This document shows, one piece after another, positions 8,638 through 16,254 of a DNA stretch of 55,881 bases. The stretch is from Kitasatospora aureofaciens (GTDB lineage Bacteria > Actinomycetota > Actinomycetes > Streptomycetales > Streptomycetaceae): assembly GCF_019192735.1 (NCBI RefSeq), contig NZ_JAHTKP010000051.1, positions 1-55,881 on the forward strand, in the 5' to 3' direction. Within the stretch, counting starts at the first letter, position 1. Each line of letters starts with the position of its first letter. Position numbers and translations under genes: made by a program. Under the pieces are notes generated by a model. That model had not been told where the DNA came from and ran no database searches. It was given only the letters and a program-made list of their open reading frames with translations.

Positions 8638-10473
8638 GGTTCTCCGCCTTTCGGAAGCCCGTTGCCCGGTGGGGGCAGGCCCGGGACTGCGGCCGGACGC
8701 GCGCGGGGCGCGGCCGGGCGCCGGAGCAGGTCTCGCCTGTTCCTTCGTCGAGTCCTTCGTTGGGCTGGTTGGTCGGTCTGTTGCGGTGCTGCTCCGGCGG
8801 CCGCGCAGCGCGGAGGCGCAGGCGGCCACCAGGGCCATCACCGCGGCCACGCTGAAGACGATGACGAGTCCGTGGTGGAAGGGGCCGGAGATGAGTTCGG
8901 GGAAGAACCGCGTCCCGGTCAGGGTCTGGGCGTTGTGGGCGGGAAGCGTGCTCAGGACACCGCTGGGCCCCAGCAGGTGGCCGATCGGGTTGTTGCCGAG
9001 GAAGGTGGCGAACAGCGTGCTCGTCGGCGGCAGCCCGGCCAGGTGGCCGGCTGCCTCGGCCGGCACTCCCTGTGCCCGCAGGCCGCTGTCGAGTGTGCGC
9101 GGAAGCGTCGTGGCCAGGCCGGTGATCATCAGTGAGAAGAACAGGCCGATCGACAGGGCGATGCCCGAGTTCTGGAACGTCGAGCGCATGCCGGAGGCCA
9201 CGCCGCGCTGCTCGGGCGGCACGCTGCCCATGATCGCCGAGGTGTTCGGCGCCGAGAACATGCCCTGGCCGAGCCCGCTGAGCAGGAGCAGGCCCGCGAA
9301 CGCCGGGTACGGGAATTCCACCGGCAGGGCCAGCAGGCCGACGAAGGCAGTGGCCACCAGGACCAGCCCGGTGGTGGCGAACAGCCTGGGGCCGTAGCGG
9401 TCGGAGAGGAAGCCGGAGGCCGGGCCGCCGAGTAGGAACCCGATGGTCAGCGGCAGCATGAAGATGCCGGCCCACAGCGGGGTGCGGTCGAAGGCGTAGC
9501 CGTGCAGCGGCAGCCAGATGCCCTGCAGCCAGATGATGAGCATGAACTGCATGCCACCGCGGGCGATCGCGATGAGCAGTGCCGCGAGGTTTCCGGCGGC
9601 GAACGCGCGGATCCTGAACAGGCCGAGCCGGAACATCGGGTCGGCGACCTTCGTCTCCGCGACGCAGAACGCGACGAGCAGCGCGGCGCCCGTTGCCAGG
9701 CCGCCGAGCACGTAGGGGCTGGTCCAGCCGGTCGAGTGGCCGCCGTAGGGCTGGATCCCGTAGGTGATCGAGGCGAGGAGGGCACCGGCCCCCGCGGTGA
9801 AGGTGAGGTTGCCGAGCCAGTCGATGCGCCCTGGTTGGCGGCAGCCGATCTCGCGCAGACTGCGGTACGACCAGAGGGTGCCGGCCACACCGATCGGGAC
9901 GCTCACCCAGAAGACCGCACGCCAGTCGATGGTGGCCAGCAGACCACCGGCGAGCAGCCCCAGGAACTGGCCGGCGAGCGCGGTGATCTGGTTGACCCCC
10001 AGGGCCATCCCTCGTTGACGGGCGGGGAAGGCATCGGTGAGGATCGCCGCCGAGTTCGCCATCAGCATGGACCCGCCGACCGCCTGCACGATGCGGAAGC
10101 CGATGAGCCACAGGGCGCCGGGGCCGCCGCGCAGCGGGTCGAGTGAGAGGGCGAGCGAGGCGCACGCGAAGACCGCGAAGCCACTGTTGTACATCCGAAC
10201 CCGGCCGAACATGTCGCCGAGCCGGCCGAAGGCGACCACGAGCACCGCGGTGACCAGGAGATAGCCCAGGATCATCCACAGCAGGTAGCCGATGTTGCCC
10301 GGGGCGAGCGGGTCCAGACCGATGCCGCGGAAGATCGCGGGCAGCGAGATGATCACGATCGAGGCGTCGACGGACGCGATCAGCACACCCATCGTCGTGT
10401 TCGACAGCGCGACCCACTTGTACCGTTCACCGATGACGCGTGCGGTGGCGTTGCCGGCCCGTGCGGCGCTCAT
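7933..10473 (-). CDS. MFS transporter (DHA2-like), open frame running into the uridine kinase
   Basis: From ATG 10473 the frame stays open for 846 codons. Residues 1 to ~555 form a drug/proton antiporter with about 14 membrane helices; motif A is GRLGDMFGRVRMY, and WVSVPIGVAG follows. It should export a small molecule using the proton gradient. A hydrophilic linker (TDRPTSPTKDSTKEQARPAP and on) then reads without a stop through the P450-like leader into the kinase at 8637. A normal exporter of this type ends near residue 560, so either its stop was lost by recombination or a true fusion exists. It starts 23 bases after the ATP-binding protein, so these form one operon, divergent from MarR. 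Confidence 0.85.
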   Translation of the reverse strand: MSAARAGNATARVIGERYKWVALSNTTMGVLIASVDASIVIISLPAIFRGIGLDPLAPGNIGYLLWMILGYLLVTAVLVVAFGRLGDMFGRVRMYNSGFAVFACASLALSLDPLRGGPGALWLIGFRIVQAVGGSMLMANSAAILTDAFPARQRGMALGVNQITALAGQFLGLLAGGLLATIDWRAVFWVSVPIGVAGTLWSYRSLREIGCRQPGRIDWLGNLTFTAGAGALLASITYGIQPYGGHSTGWTSPYVLGGLATGAALLVAFCVAETKVADPMFRLGLFRIRAFAAGNLAALLIAIARGGMQFMLIIWLQGIWLPLHGYAFDRTPLWAGIFMLPLTIGFLLGGPASGFLSDRYGPRLFATTGLVLVATAFVGLLALPVEFPYPAFAGLLLLSGLGQGMFSAPNTSAIMGSVPPEQRGVASGMRSTFQNSGIALSIGLFFSLMITGLATTLPRTLDSGLRAQGVPAEAAGHLAGLPPTSTLFATFLGNNPIGHLLGPSGVLSTLPAHNAQTLTGTRFFPELISGPFHHGLVIVFSVAAVMALVAACASALRGRRSSTATDRPTSPTKDSTKEQARPAPAPGRAPRASGRSPGPAPTGQRASERRRTMSTIPASGIGAPQAVAPHLPVPRAGGRPFNPPPAQPPVERIAAAVAERAGVGRVLVTLDGRAGAGKSTLAAAVAAYLGGPGHAVVVHGDDFLHPMPYQERLSMEPEEGYHRLFEWQRLRDQVLVPLSGGRPARYEQFDRDTNALRAGEPRSVLPAGVVIVEGVLTARPELAGFYDLIVFVDTPSELCLRRVYARDGRARGPQREAWLTRWRAVEEHYLTATDMPARADLTIPGD
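8560..8745 (-). repeat. P450 leader-like repeat, inverted copy
   Basis: Read on the minus strand, the segment from GACCTGCTCCG through GCGCCCCGCGCGCG, CTTCCGAAAGGCGGAGAACC and ATGAGCACCATC to TTCAACCCGCC matches the plus-strand segment at 11565-11765 with scattered differences. It covers the upstream region and about the first 33 codons of the kinase. Confidence 0.75.
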
Positions 10474-10496
10474 GACCGCTCCTAACGTCGGTCGGG

Positions 10497-10952
10497 TCAG
10501 GCCGCGATGGCGACGTCGGCCCAGTGGACGGCGCGTCCGGGCTCCGCGTGGTCGCCGTGCGCGGCGGTGAGCTGGTCGATGATCTGCAGCCCGCGGCCGT
10601 GCTCGCCGCGGGTACAGCTGGCTGCCCAGTCGCCCTCCGTGGCGGCAGGGCCTCCGTCGCAGACTTCGATGTGCACCCGCCGGGTGCCCGGGTTGCGGCT
10701 CAGTTCGAGGTGCAGTGGGGGCTGAGCGTGCTCGACGGCGTTGGTGACGAGTTCGGAGACGGTCAGCAGCACCGAGTCGGCCACCTCGTCGGCGACCCGC
10801 CACTGTGCGAGGACCGCTTGGGTGATCTTGCGGGCTGCTTTGGCGGCTTCCGGGCGGTGTGCCAGGGGCCAGGCGTGGCCCGATGCCCGCGTGCGCCGGA
10901 CGGCGGCCTGCCGCGGGGAGATGTTCGGGGCATAGGTGGAGATCACGGTCAT
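10497..10952 (-). CDS. ATP-binding protein, anti-sigma regulatory kinase type (HATPase_c_2)
   Basis: 151 residues. The single GHKL ATPase domain has the N-box LTVSELVTNAVEHA (about 72-85), the G1 box VCDGGPA and the G2 region GEHGRGLQIID (about 118-128). This matches small RsbW/SpoIIAB-like regulators common in streptomycetes, which phosphorylate anti-anti-sigma factors or bind sigma. ATG 10952 follows GGAAGAAGG at good spacing; a longer frame upstream is not protein-like. First gene of the leftward operon with the MFS exporter. Pairing such a regulator with an exporter is uncommon, and its partner is not in the window. Confidence 0.87.
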   Translation of the reverse strand: MTVISTYAPNISPRQAAVRRTRASGHAWPLAHRPEAAKAARKITQAVLAQWRVADEVADSVLLTVSELVTNAVEHAQPPLHLELSRNPGTRRVHIEVCDGGPAATEGDWAASCTRGEHGRGLQIIDQLTAAHGDHAEPGRAVHWADVAIAA

Positions 10953-11015
10953 CACCTTCTTCCGGCACCGTGGTGGCGCCTTGGCTGTGACCAGAGCCCT
11001 TAACGATCCACTTCC

Positions 11016-11068
11016 CATCTATATCACCCAGCTATATAGACAGTCAATATAGATGAGTGATATAGATG
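11016..11068. promoter_or_regulatory. palindromic operator region between the divergent cassettes
   Basis: A perfect 12-bp inverted repeat (CATCTATATCAC at 11016-11027 and GTGATATAGATG at 11057-11068) encloses a self-complementary CTATATAG (11032-11039). The patch is strikingly AT-rich for this genome. It overlaps the MarR start and faces the ATPase/MFS operon, as expected for a MarR autoregulatory site. Confidence 0.75.
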
Positions 11069-11529
11069 GAGGTATGGATGAGACACCCGAAGAGGGTCTC
11101 CAGGACGTGGCGGCGGAGCTGAACGAGCTGGCCACCGGGCTGGTCAGGCATCTTCTGTCGGACCGGCAGGGCATGAGTCTGACCACCGTCGCGGCGCTCG
11201 GCCGGCTGGAACAGGAAGGTCCGATCCGGCTGACCGCGCTGGCCGCGGCGGAAGGCATCGCCCAGCCGTCGATGACCGCACTGGTCCAGCGACTGGAACG
11301 CCAGGGCCTGGCGTCGCGGTCGACGGATCCCGCCGATGGGCGGGTCTGCCTTGTCGCCATCACGGATGCCGGGCGTGAGCTGCTGGCCGAGCGCCACCGC
11401 GCGCAGCGAGCCCGGGTGGCCGGTTTGCTGGCCGCGCTGCCCGAGCAGGACGTGCAAGCGCTGAGCGAGGCCATGCACACGGCCCTGCCCATCGTCCGGC
11501 GCATGCTCCGCGGCGAATCGGCTTCCTGA
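11053..11529 (+). CDS. MarR-family transcriptional regulator
   Basis: 158 residues. The winged helix reads MSLTTVAALGRLEQEGPIRL, TALAAAEGIAQPSMTALVQR (recognition helix), LERQGLASRSTDPADGRVCL and VAITDAGRELL, the standard MarR order; long helices at both ends would form the dimer. It probably represses itself and the divergent exporter operon until a ligand binds. The start is unclear: ATG 11053 lies inside the palindrome without a ribosome site, while ATG 11074 has GGAGG only one base away. Confidence 0.9.
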   Translation: MSDIDGGMDETPEEGLQDVAAELNELATGLVRHLLSDRQGMSLTTVAALGRLEQEGPIRLTALAAAEGIAQPSMTALVQRLERQGLASRSTDPADGRVCLVAITDAGRELLAERHRAQRARVAGLLAALPEQDVQALSEAMHTALPIVRRMLRGESAS

Positions 11530-11564
11530 CCCCGGGGACACGCTCCTCGGCGTCTCCTCCCGCA

Positions 11565-11765
11565 GACGGCAGGACCTGCTCCGCTGCCCCGTCGCGCCCC
11601 GCGCGCGCCGGGCCCCGATCCTGGCACCTGCCCTCCTATCGGACTTCCGAAAGGGCGGAGAACCATGAGCACCATCTCGGCACCCGGCACCGACGTCCCG
11701 CCGGCGGAGGTACCGGACTACCCCATGACCCGGGCAGCCGGCTGCCCGTTCGACCCGCCACCGGC
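11565..11765 (+). repeat. P450 leader-like repeat, plus-strand copy
   Basis: Partner of the minus-strand segment at 8560-8745. It covers the end of the MarR-P450 gap, the ribosome site GGGCGGAGAACC and about 33 codons of the P450, ending at TTCGACCCGCCACC. Confidence 0.75.
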
Positions 11766-12903
11766 CCTGCACACCCTGCAGGCCGAAGCCCCGATCAGCC
11801 GGGTGCGACTGTGGGACGGCACCACCCCGTGGCTGGTCACCCGCTACGAGGACGTGCGGGCCCTGCTGGCCGATCCGCGGATCGGCTCGGACGGCACCCA
11901 CCCGCACTACCCCCACGAGAGCCCGGCCGCGAAGGAGCGCCGGAGGCAGTCGCGGACCTTCATCACCGTGGACGATCCGGAACACGCCCGGCTGCGCCGG
12001 ATGGTCACCGCAGCCTTCTCCATCAAGCACGTCGAGGCGCTGCGGCCGGCCATCCAGAAGATCGTCGACGATCTGATCGACGCCGTGCTCGCCGGCCCCG
12101 GGCCGGTGGACCTCGTCCAGGCGTTCGCGCTGCCCGTGCCGTCACTGGTGATCTGCGCGCTGCTCGGCGTCCCGTACGCCGACCACGACTTCTTTCAGAC
12201 CAACAGCAGGATCCTGGTCAGGAGCACCACCACCCCGGAGCAGGCGCGGGCAGCCACTCAACTGCTGCTCGACTACCTGGACCGGCTGATCGGTGAGAAG
12301 CTCACCCACCCGACCGACGACCTGCTCTCCACGGTGGCCGAGCGGGTCCGCGCCGGTGAGCTCTCCCGGCGCGAGGCGGCCGGCATGGGAATGCTGCTGC
12401 TGATCGCCGGGCACGAGACGACGGCGAACATGATCGCGCTGGGCACCCTGGCCCTGCTGCAGCACCCGGACCAGCTGGCCCGGGTGAGCGCGAGCGACGA
12501 TCCGAAGCTGATCGCCTCGGCGGTCGAGGAACTCCTGCGCTACCTGACCATCGTGCACAGCGGACGGCGCCGAGTGGCCCGGGAGGACATCGAGATCGGC
12601 GGGGTCACCATTCGCGCCGGCGAGGGCGTCGTCCTCGCCAACGACATCGGCAACCGCGACCCCGCCGCCTTCCCCGACCCCGGCCGGCTCGACGTCGACC
12701 GCAACCCCCGCCACCACGTGGCCTTCGGCTTCGGCGTCCACCAGTGCCTGGGCCAGCCGCTGGCCCGGGTCGAACTGCAGGTCGTCTACAGCACCCTCTA
12801 CCGCCGCATCCCCACCCTGCGGCTGGCGGTGGGCCTCGACCGGATCCCGTTCAAGCACGACGGGACCGTCTACGGCGTCTACGAGCTGCCCGTCACCTGG
12901 TGA
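11665..12903 (+). CDS. cytochrome P450 (CYP105-like)
   Basis: 412 residues, the usual bacterial length. Landmarks: CPFDPPPALHTLQ near the start; I-helix LLLIAGHETTANM (oxygen-activation Thr, about residue 250); EELLRYL for the K-helix ExxR; and the haem loop FGFGVHQCLGQPLAR with the axial Cys at residue 361. It inserts oxygen into a small molecule using electrons from the ferredoxin and reductase encoded directly after it. GGGCGGAG precedes ATG 11665. The neighbouring MarR and exporter suggest a xenobiotic or antibiotic substrate; CYP105 is assigned by overall look only. Confidence 0.93.
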   Translation: MSTISAPGTDVPPAEVPDYPMTRAAGCPFDPPPALHTLQAEAPISRVRLWDGTTPWLVTRYEDVRALLADPRIGSDGTHPHYPHESPAAKERRRQSRTFITVDDPEHARLRRMVTAAFSIKHVEALRPAIQKIVDDLIDAVLAGPGPVDLVQAFALPVPSLVICALLGVPYADHDFFQTNSRILVRSTTTPEQARAATQLLLDYLDRLIGEKLTHPTDDLLSTVAERVRAGELSRREAAGMGMLLLIAGHETTANMIALGTLALLQHPDQLARVSASDDPKLIASAVEELLRYLTIVHSGRRRVAREDIEIGGVTIRAGEGVVLANDIGNRDPAAFPDPGRLDVDRNPRHHVAFGFGVHQCLGQPLARVELQVVYSTLYRRIPTLRLAVGLDRIPFKHDGTVYGVYELPVTW

Positions 12904-12957
12904 CCGCGGCCACATGCCAAGCAGAGGCCAAGTGCCGCGTAGAAAAGGAGAGTTCCG

Positions 12958-13176
12958 ATGAAGGTCATCGTCGACCAGCACAAGTGCGTCGCCTCCGGCC
13001 AGTGCGTACTGACCGCACCCGAGGTGTTCGACCAGCGTGAGGAGGACGGCATCGTCGTCCTGCTCACCGAGACCCCGCCCGAGCACCTGATGGACGACGT
13101 CCGGCAGGCCGCCACCCTCTGCCCCGCCCAGGCGATCTGGCTGGCAGAACAGGAGAAGCAGGAGGACAAGGAATGA
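12958..13176 (+). CDS. [3Fe-4S] ferredoxin, P450 redox partner
   Basis: 72 residues. Cys10 and Cys16 (C-x5-C) plus Cys55 in TLCPAQAI are the three ligands of a single [3Fe-4S] cluster; the usual fourth Cys is absent, as in streptomycete P450 ferredoxins. It carries electrons from the reductase to the P450. AAAGGAGAG gives a strong ribosome site. The stop overlaps the ATG of the reductase (ATGA). Confidence 0.93.
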   Translation: MKVIVDQHKCVASGQCVLTAPEVFDQREEDGIVVLLTETPPEHLMDDVRQAATLCPAQAIWLAEQEKQEDKE

Positions 13177-14423
13177 AGCGGATCGCCATCGTCGGAGCCT
13201 CAGCCGCGGGCCTGACCGCCGCCGAGACCCTCCGCGGCCGCGGCTGGGACGGCCACCTCACCCTGATCGGCGACGAGCCCCGTCCGCCCTACGACCGGCC
13301 ACCGCTGTCCAAGCAGATCCTGACGGGTGACCGGCCCGCCGAGCGAGCCTTCCTGCGCTCCCCGCACGATCTCGCGCGCCTGGAGGCCGACCTGCGCCTC
13401 GGACAACCCGCCACCGCCCTCGACGTCGCGCACCGCCGGGTGCACCTGGGCGCCGGCGAGACCATCCGCTTCGACGCCCTGATCATCGCCACCGGCGTGA
13501 CCCCCCGCCGCCTGCCCGACAGCGACCTGGCAGGAGTCCACGTCCTACGCACCCTCGACGACGCCCTCGCCCTGCGAGCCGCACTGCTCGCCGGGCCCCG
13601 GGTGGTCGTGGTCGGTGCCGGCTTCCTCGGCACCGAAGTCGCCGCGGCAGCCCGGACCATGGGCCTGCAGGTGACCCTGGTCGAACCGGAACCGGTCCCG
13701 GTGCGCCGCCCCTTCGGCGACCGCATCGGCGCACTCGTCGCCGACCTGCACCGCGCCCATGGCACCCGCCTGCGCTGCGGGACCCCGGTGCGCCGGCTGC
13801 GCAGCACAGGCGGCCAGGTGACTGGAGTGGAACTCGGCGACGGCACCACGCTACCGGCCGATGTCGTCGTCATGGCCGTCGGCTCCGTACCCGCGACCGG
13901 CTGGCTGACCGGCTCGGGCCTGAGCCTCGCGGACGGGGTGGTGTGCGACGCGTGGTGCCGGGCCGCACCCGGCATCTACGCCGCCGGCGACGTCGCCTCC
14001 TGGCACAACCCCCACTTCGGCACCCGCATGCGGCTCGAGCACCGGACGAACGCCACCGAACAGGCCATCGCCGCAGCCGGCAACCTGCTCGGCGACGCCA
14101 CCCCGTTCGCCCCCGTGCCCTACTTCTGGACCGACCAGTACGACACCAGGATCCAGGCGTACGGCATCTTCCCACCCGACGCGGACCTACGCGTCATCTC
14201 CGGCGACCCGTCCAACGGCCGCTTCACCGCCGCCTACGGCCACCAGGGAGTGGTGGCCGGCGTGCTCGGCTGGAACAACCCCCGCGAACTGCGCACGCTG
14301 CGCCGACTGGTCGTCGAGCGCGCGCTCTGGACCACTGTCACGGACGCCGGGCCGTGTCCTCCACTCGCTGGTGATCGTTGCTGGGAGAGCATCCGACCTC
14401 GAACACTTGGGGTGTACTCATGA
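13173..14423 (+). CDS. FAD-dependent ferredoxin reductase
   Basis: 416 residues. The FAD-binding start is IAIVGASAAGLTAAETLRG; PPYDRPPLSKQIL is the family motif; the NAD(P)H fold is RVVVVGAGFLGTEVAAAA (about 145-162); GIYAAGDVASW is the second FAD motif (about 268-278). This is the putidaredoxin-reductase/rubredoxin-reductase type. It passes electrons from NAD(P)H to the ferredoxin encoded just before it. The last ~30 residues (from TTVTDAGPCPP) extend past the usual end and overlap the start of the next gene by four bases, so a recent 3' change is possible. Confidence 0.93.
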   Translation: MKRIAIVGASAAGLTAAETLRGRGWDGHLTLIGDEPRPPYDRPPLSKQILTGDRPAERAFLRSPHDLARLEADLRLGQPATALDVAHRRVHLGAGETIRFDALIIATGVTPRRLPDSDLAGVHVLRTLDDALALRAALLAGPRVVVVGAGFLGTEVAAAARTMGLQVTLVEPEPVPVRRPFGDRIGALVADLHRAHGTRLRCGTPVRRLRSTGGQVTGVELGDGTTLPADVVVMAVGSVPATGWLTGSGLSLADGVVCDAWCRAAPGIYAAGDVASWHNPHFGTRMRLEHRTNATEQAIAAAGNLLGDATPFAPVPYFWTDQYDTRIQAYGIFPPDADLRVISGDPSNGRFTAAYGHQGVVAGVLGWNNPRELRTLRRLVVERALWTTVTDAGPCPPLAGDRCWESIRPRTLGVYS

Positions 14424-15574
14424 CATCCGCTTCCCCTCGTCAGCAACCGATTCGCGTCGGTGTCGTAGGTCTGAGCGCGCGCGGCGGGTGGGCGGCCACC
14501 GCCCATGTGCCGGCACTGAACGGGCTCGACGGATACGAGCTGCGGGCCCTCAGCGCCAGCAGCGCCGAATCGGCGCGCGCGGCCGGCGAGAAGCACGCGG
14601 TACCGCTGACCTTCGGCAGCGCGGAAGAGCTGGCCCGCAGCGAGGAAGTCGACCTCGTGGTCGTGACGGTGAAAGTTCCGCACCACCTCGAGCTCATCCG
14701 ACCCGCGCTCGAGGCGGGAAAGACGGTGTTCAGCGAGTGGCCGCTCGGTGCCGACCTCGCGCAGGCCGAGGAACTGGCCGACCTCGCGCACCGCAAGGGG
14801 CTGCTGACGGCCGTCGGCCTGCAGGCCCGGTCGGCTCCGCCGCTTCGGTATCTGCGCGACCTGGTCGCCGAGGGCTACGCGGGGCGGGTGCTGTCGACCA
14901 GCATGCTCGGCTGGGGCGGGCCCTGGGGCGCCACCTACGACGACGACCACGCGTACGTGCTGGACGTCACGAGCGGCGCCACCCTGCTGTCGATCCCCTT
15001 CGGGCACTCGGTCGACGCACTGACCATGGTGCTCGGCGAGTTCCGCGAGGTATCGGCGCACATCGAGAACCTGCGTCCCGAGGTCACCCACGTGACCAGC
15101 GGGGCGGTCGCGGCCAAGAGCACCGAGGACCAGATCGCCGTGACCGGTCTGCTCGAATCGGGGGCCGTGGCCGCGATGCACTTCCGCGGCGGTACATCCC
15201 GCGCCACCGGCTTCCACTGGGAGATCAACGGCACCCAGGGCGACCTCGTCGTGAAGGCCGACCACGACCTGTGGTGGATGGGGCGGCTGCGGCTGTACGG
15301 CGCCCGAGGCGACGACGGCGGCTTGACCGAACTTCCGGTCCCCGCCCGCTACCAGCGGTCGCTGACACACTGGACCGAGCGAGCCGCCGAACCCGCCTAC
15401 AACGTCGCCCACGAGTACGCGCTGCTGCGCGACCAGATCACCGGGAGTCTCGCGCCGGACACCGACGGCGTTCCCGACTTCCGGCACGCCGTCCGGCGCC
15501 ACCGCATGCTGGAACAGATCCGAGCGGCGGCACAGACCGGCCGGAGGACCACGCTCGCGCCCTGGGGCCCGTAA
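14420..15574 (+). CDS. Gfo/Idh/MocA-family oxidoreductase, Gal80-like
   Basis: 384 residues. Rossmann start IRVGVVGLSARGGWAATAHV; after VVVTVKVPHHLELIRPALEAG comes FSEWPLGADL, where most family members have an EKP motif. EWPLG and the C-terminal layout (GHSVDALTMVLGEF, ENLRPEV) resemble fungal Gal80p and its bacterial relatives. It could be an NAD(P)-dependent sugar-type dehydrogenase or an NAD(P)-sensing binding protein. The ATG overlaps the reductase stop (ATGA), so it is translated from the P450 operon. Assignment to the superfamily is secure; the role is not. Confidence 0.88.
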   Translation: MTSASPRQQPIRVGVVGLSARGGWAATAHVPALNGLDGYELRALSASSAESARAAGEKHAVPLTFGSAEELARSEEVDLVVVTVKVPHHLELIRPALEAGKTVFSEWPLGADLAQAEELADLAHRKGLLTAVGLQARSAPPLRYLRDLVAEGYAGRVLSTSMLGWGGPWGATYDDDHAYVLDVTSGATLLSIPFGHSVDALTMVLGEFREVSAHIENLRPEVTHVTSGAVAAKSTEDQIAVTGLLESGAVAAMHFRGGTSRATGFHWEINGTQGDLVVKADHDLWWMGRLRLYGARGDDGGLTELPVPARYQRSLTHWTERAAEPAYNVAHEYALLRDQITGSLAPDTDGVPDFRHAVRRHRMLEQIRAAAQTGRRTTLAPWGP

Positions 15575-15733
15575 GCCCCCTTGCCGTGGGTACCTCCGGC
15601 ACCCTGCCCGGGTCCACTGCCTTCTCGGCCCGGCCTCACCCGGTGCGTGGCCCGGCCCAGGTATCGCACATCCGGGCCATGGTTTGCCCGGAAATCACGG
15701 AACAGCACCCGCCCAGGGCCCTGGGCCCTGACG

Positions 15734-15765
15734 GAGCGACCGCGCGTCTGACCGCGCGGTCGCTC
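15734..15765. terminator. bidirectional terminator hairpin
   Basis: A perfect 13-bp stem (15734-15746 with 15753-15765) around TCTGAC. It lies between the end of the Gal80-like gene and the end of the convergent small ORF. Confidence 0.8.
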
Positions 15766-15794
15766 GGAGCCTTCACCGGACCGGTGACGTGCGC

Positions 15795-16115
15795 TCAGGA
15801 AGCCGTGCGGGGCGTCTCGCCCGGGAGAGGAGGCGGCCGGCGGCCGGCAGGGTGGGATGCGGTGGTATCCGGTGACGGGGTCGAGCTCGGCCCGCCAGAC
15901 TTGATCGCTGCAAGCTCCGGAACGGTCAGCCGCTCCACCGTGGTCCGCATCAAGAGCGGCTCCACCACGATCGGACTGCCGTACCGCTTGGTCAGCGCGC
16001 GCGCCCGCGCCTGCGGCCGGGACAGCGGCCAGGAGACGGGCAGCGGCGGCAGCACGACGCCGGGCCGCGGGACGAACACCAGCACCTGCCGCGGGGACCT
16101 CGGCGCGCGCGTCAC
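15795..16115 (-). CDS. hypothetical 106-aa protein
   Basis: Starts at GTG 16115 with GAGAGG about twelve bases upstream and stops just before the terminator hairpin. The sequence is protein-like in the middle (ALTKRYGSPIVVEPLLMRTT, VERLTVPELAAIKSGG) and Pro-rich at both ends. No family recognised. Codon phase and the shared terminator support it, but it may be a shadow. Confidence 0.4.
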   Translation of the reverse strand: MTRAPRSPRQVLVFVPRPGVVLPPLPVSWPLSRPQARARALTKRYGSPIVVEPLLMRTTVERLTVPELAAIKSGGPSSTPSPDTTASHPAGRRPPPLPGETPRTAS

Positions 16116-16254
16116 CAGCCGGACCTCTCAGGTCCGGCCACGGCACCGACGAATGCCGGCAGTCGCCCCTCTGATCACGGCGCCTGACCGTTACTCAGGA
16201 CACCTGACATCGTTGGACATCTTGTATGACCGACACACAACAAAGGAGCGTTCC

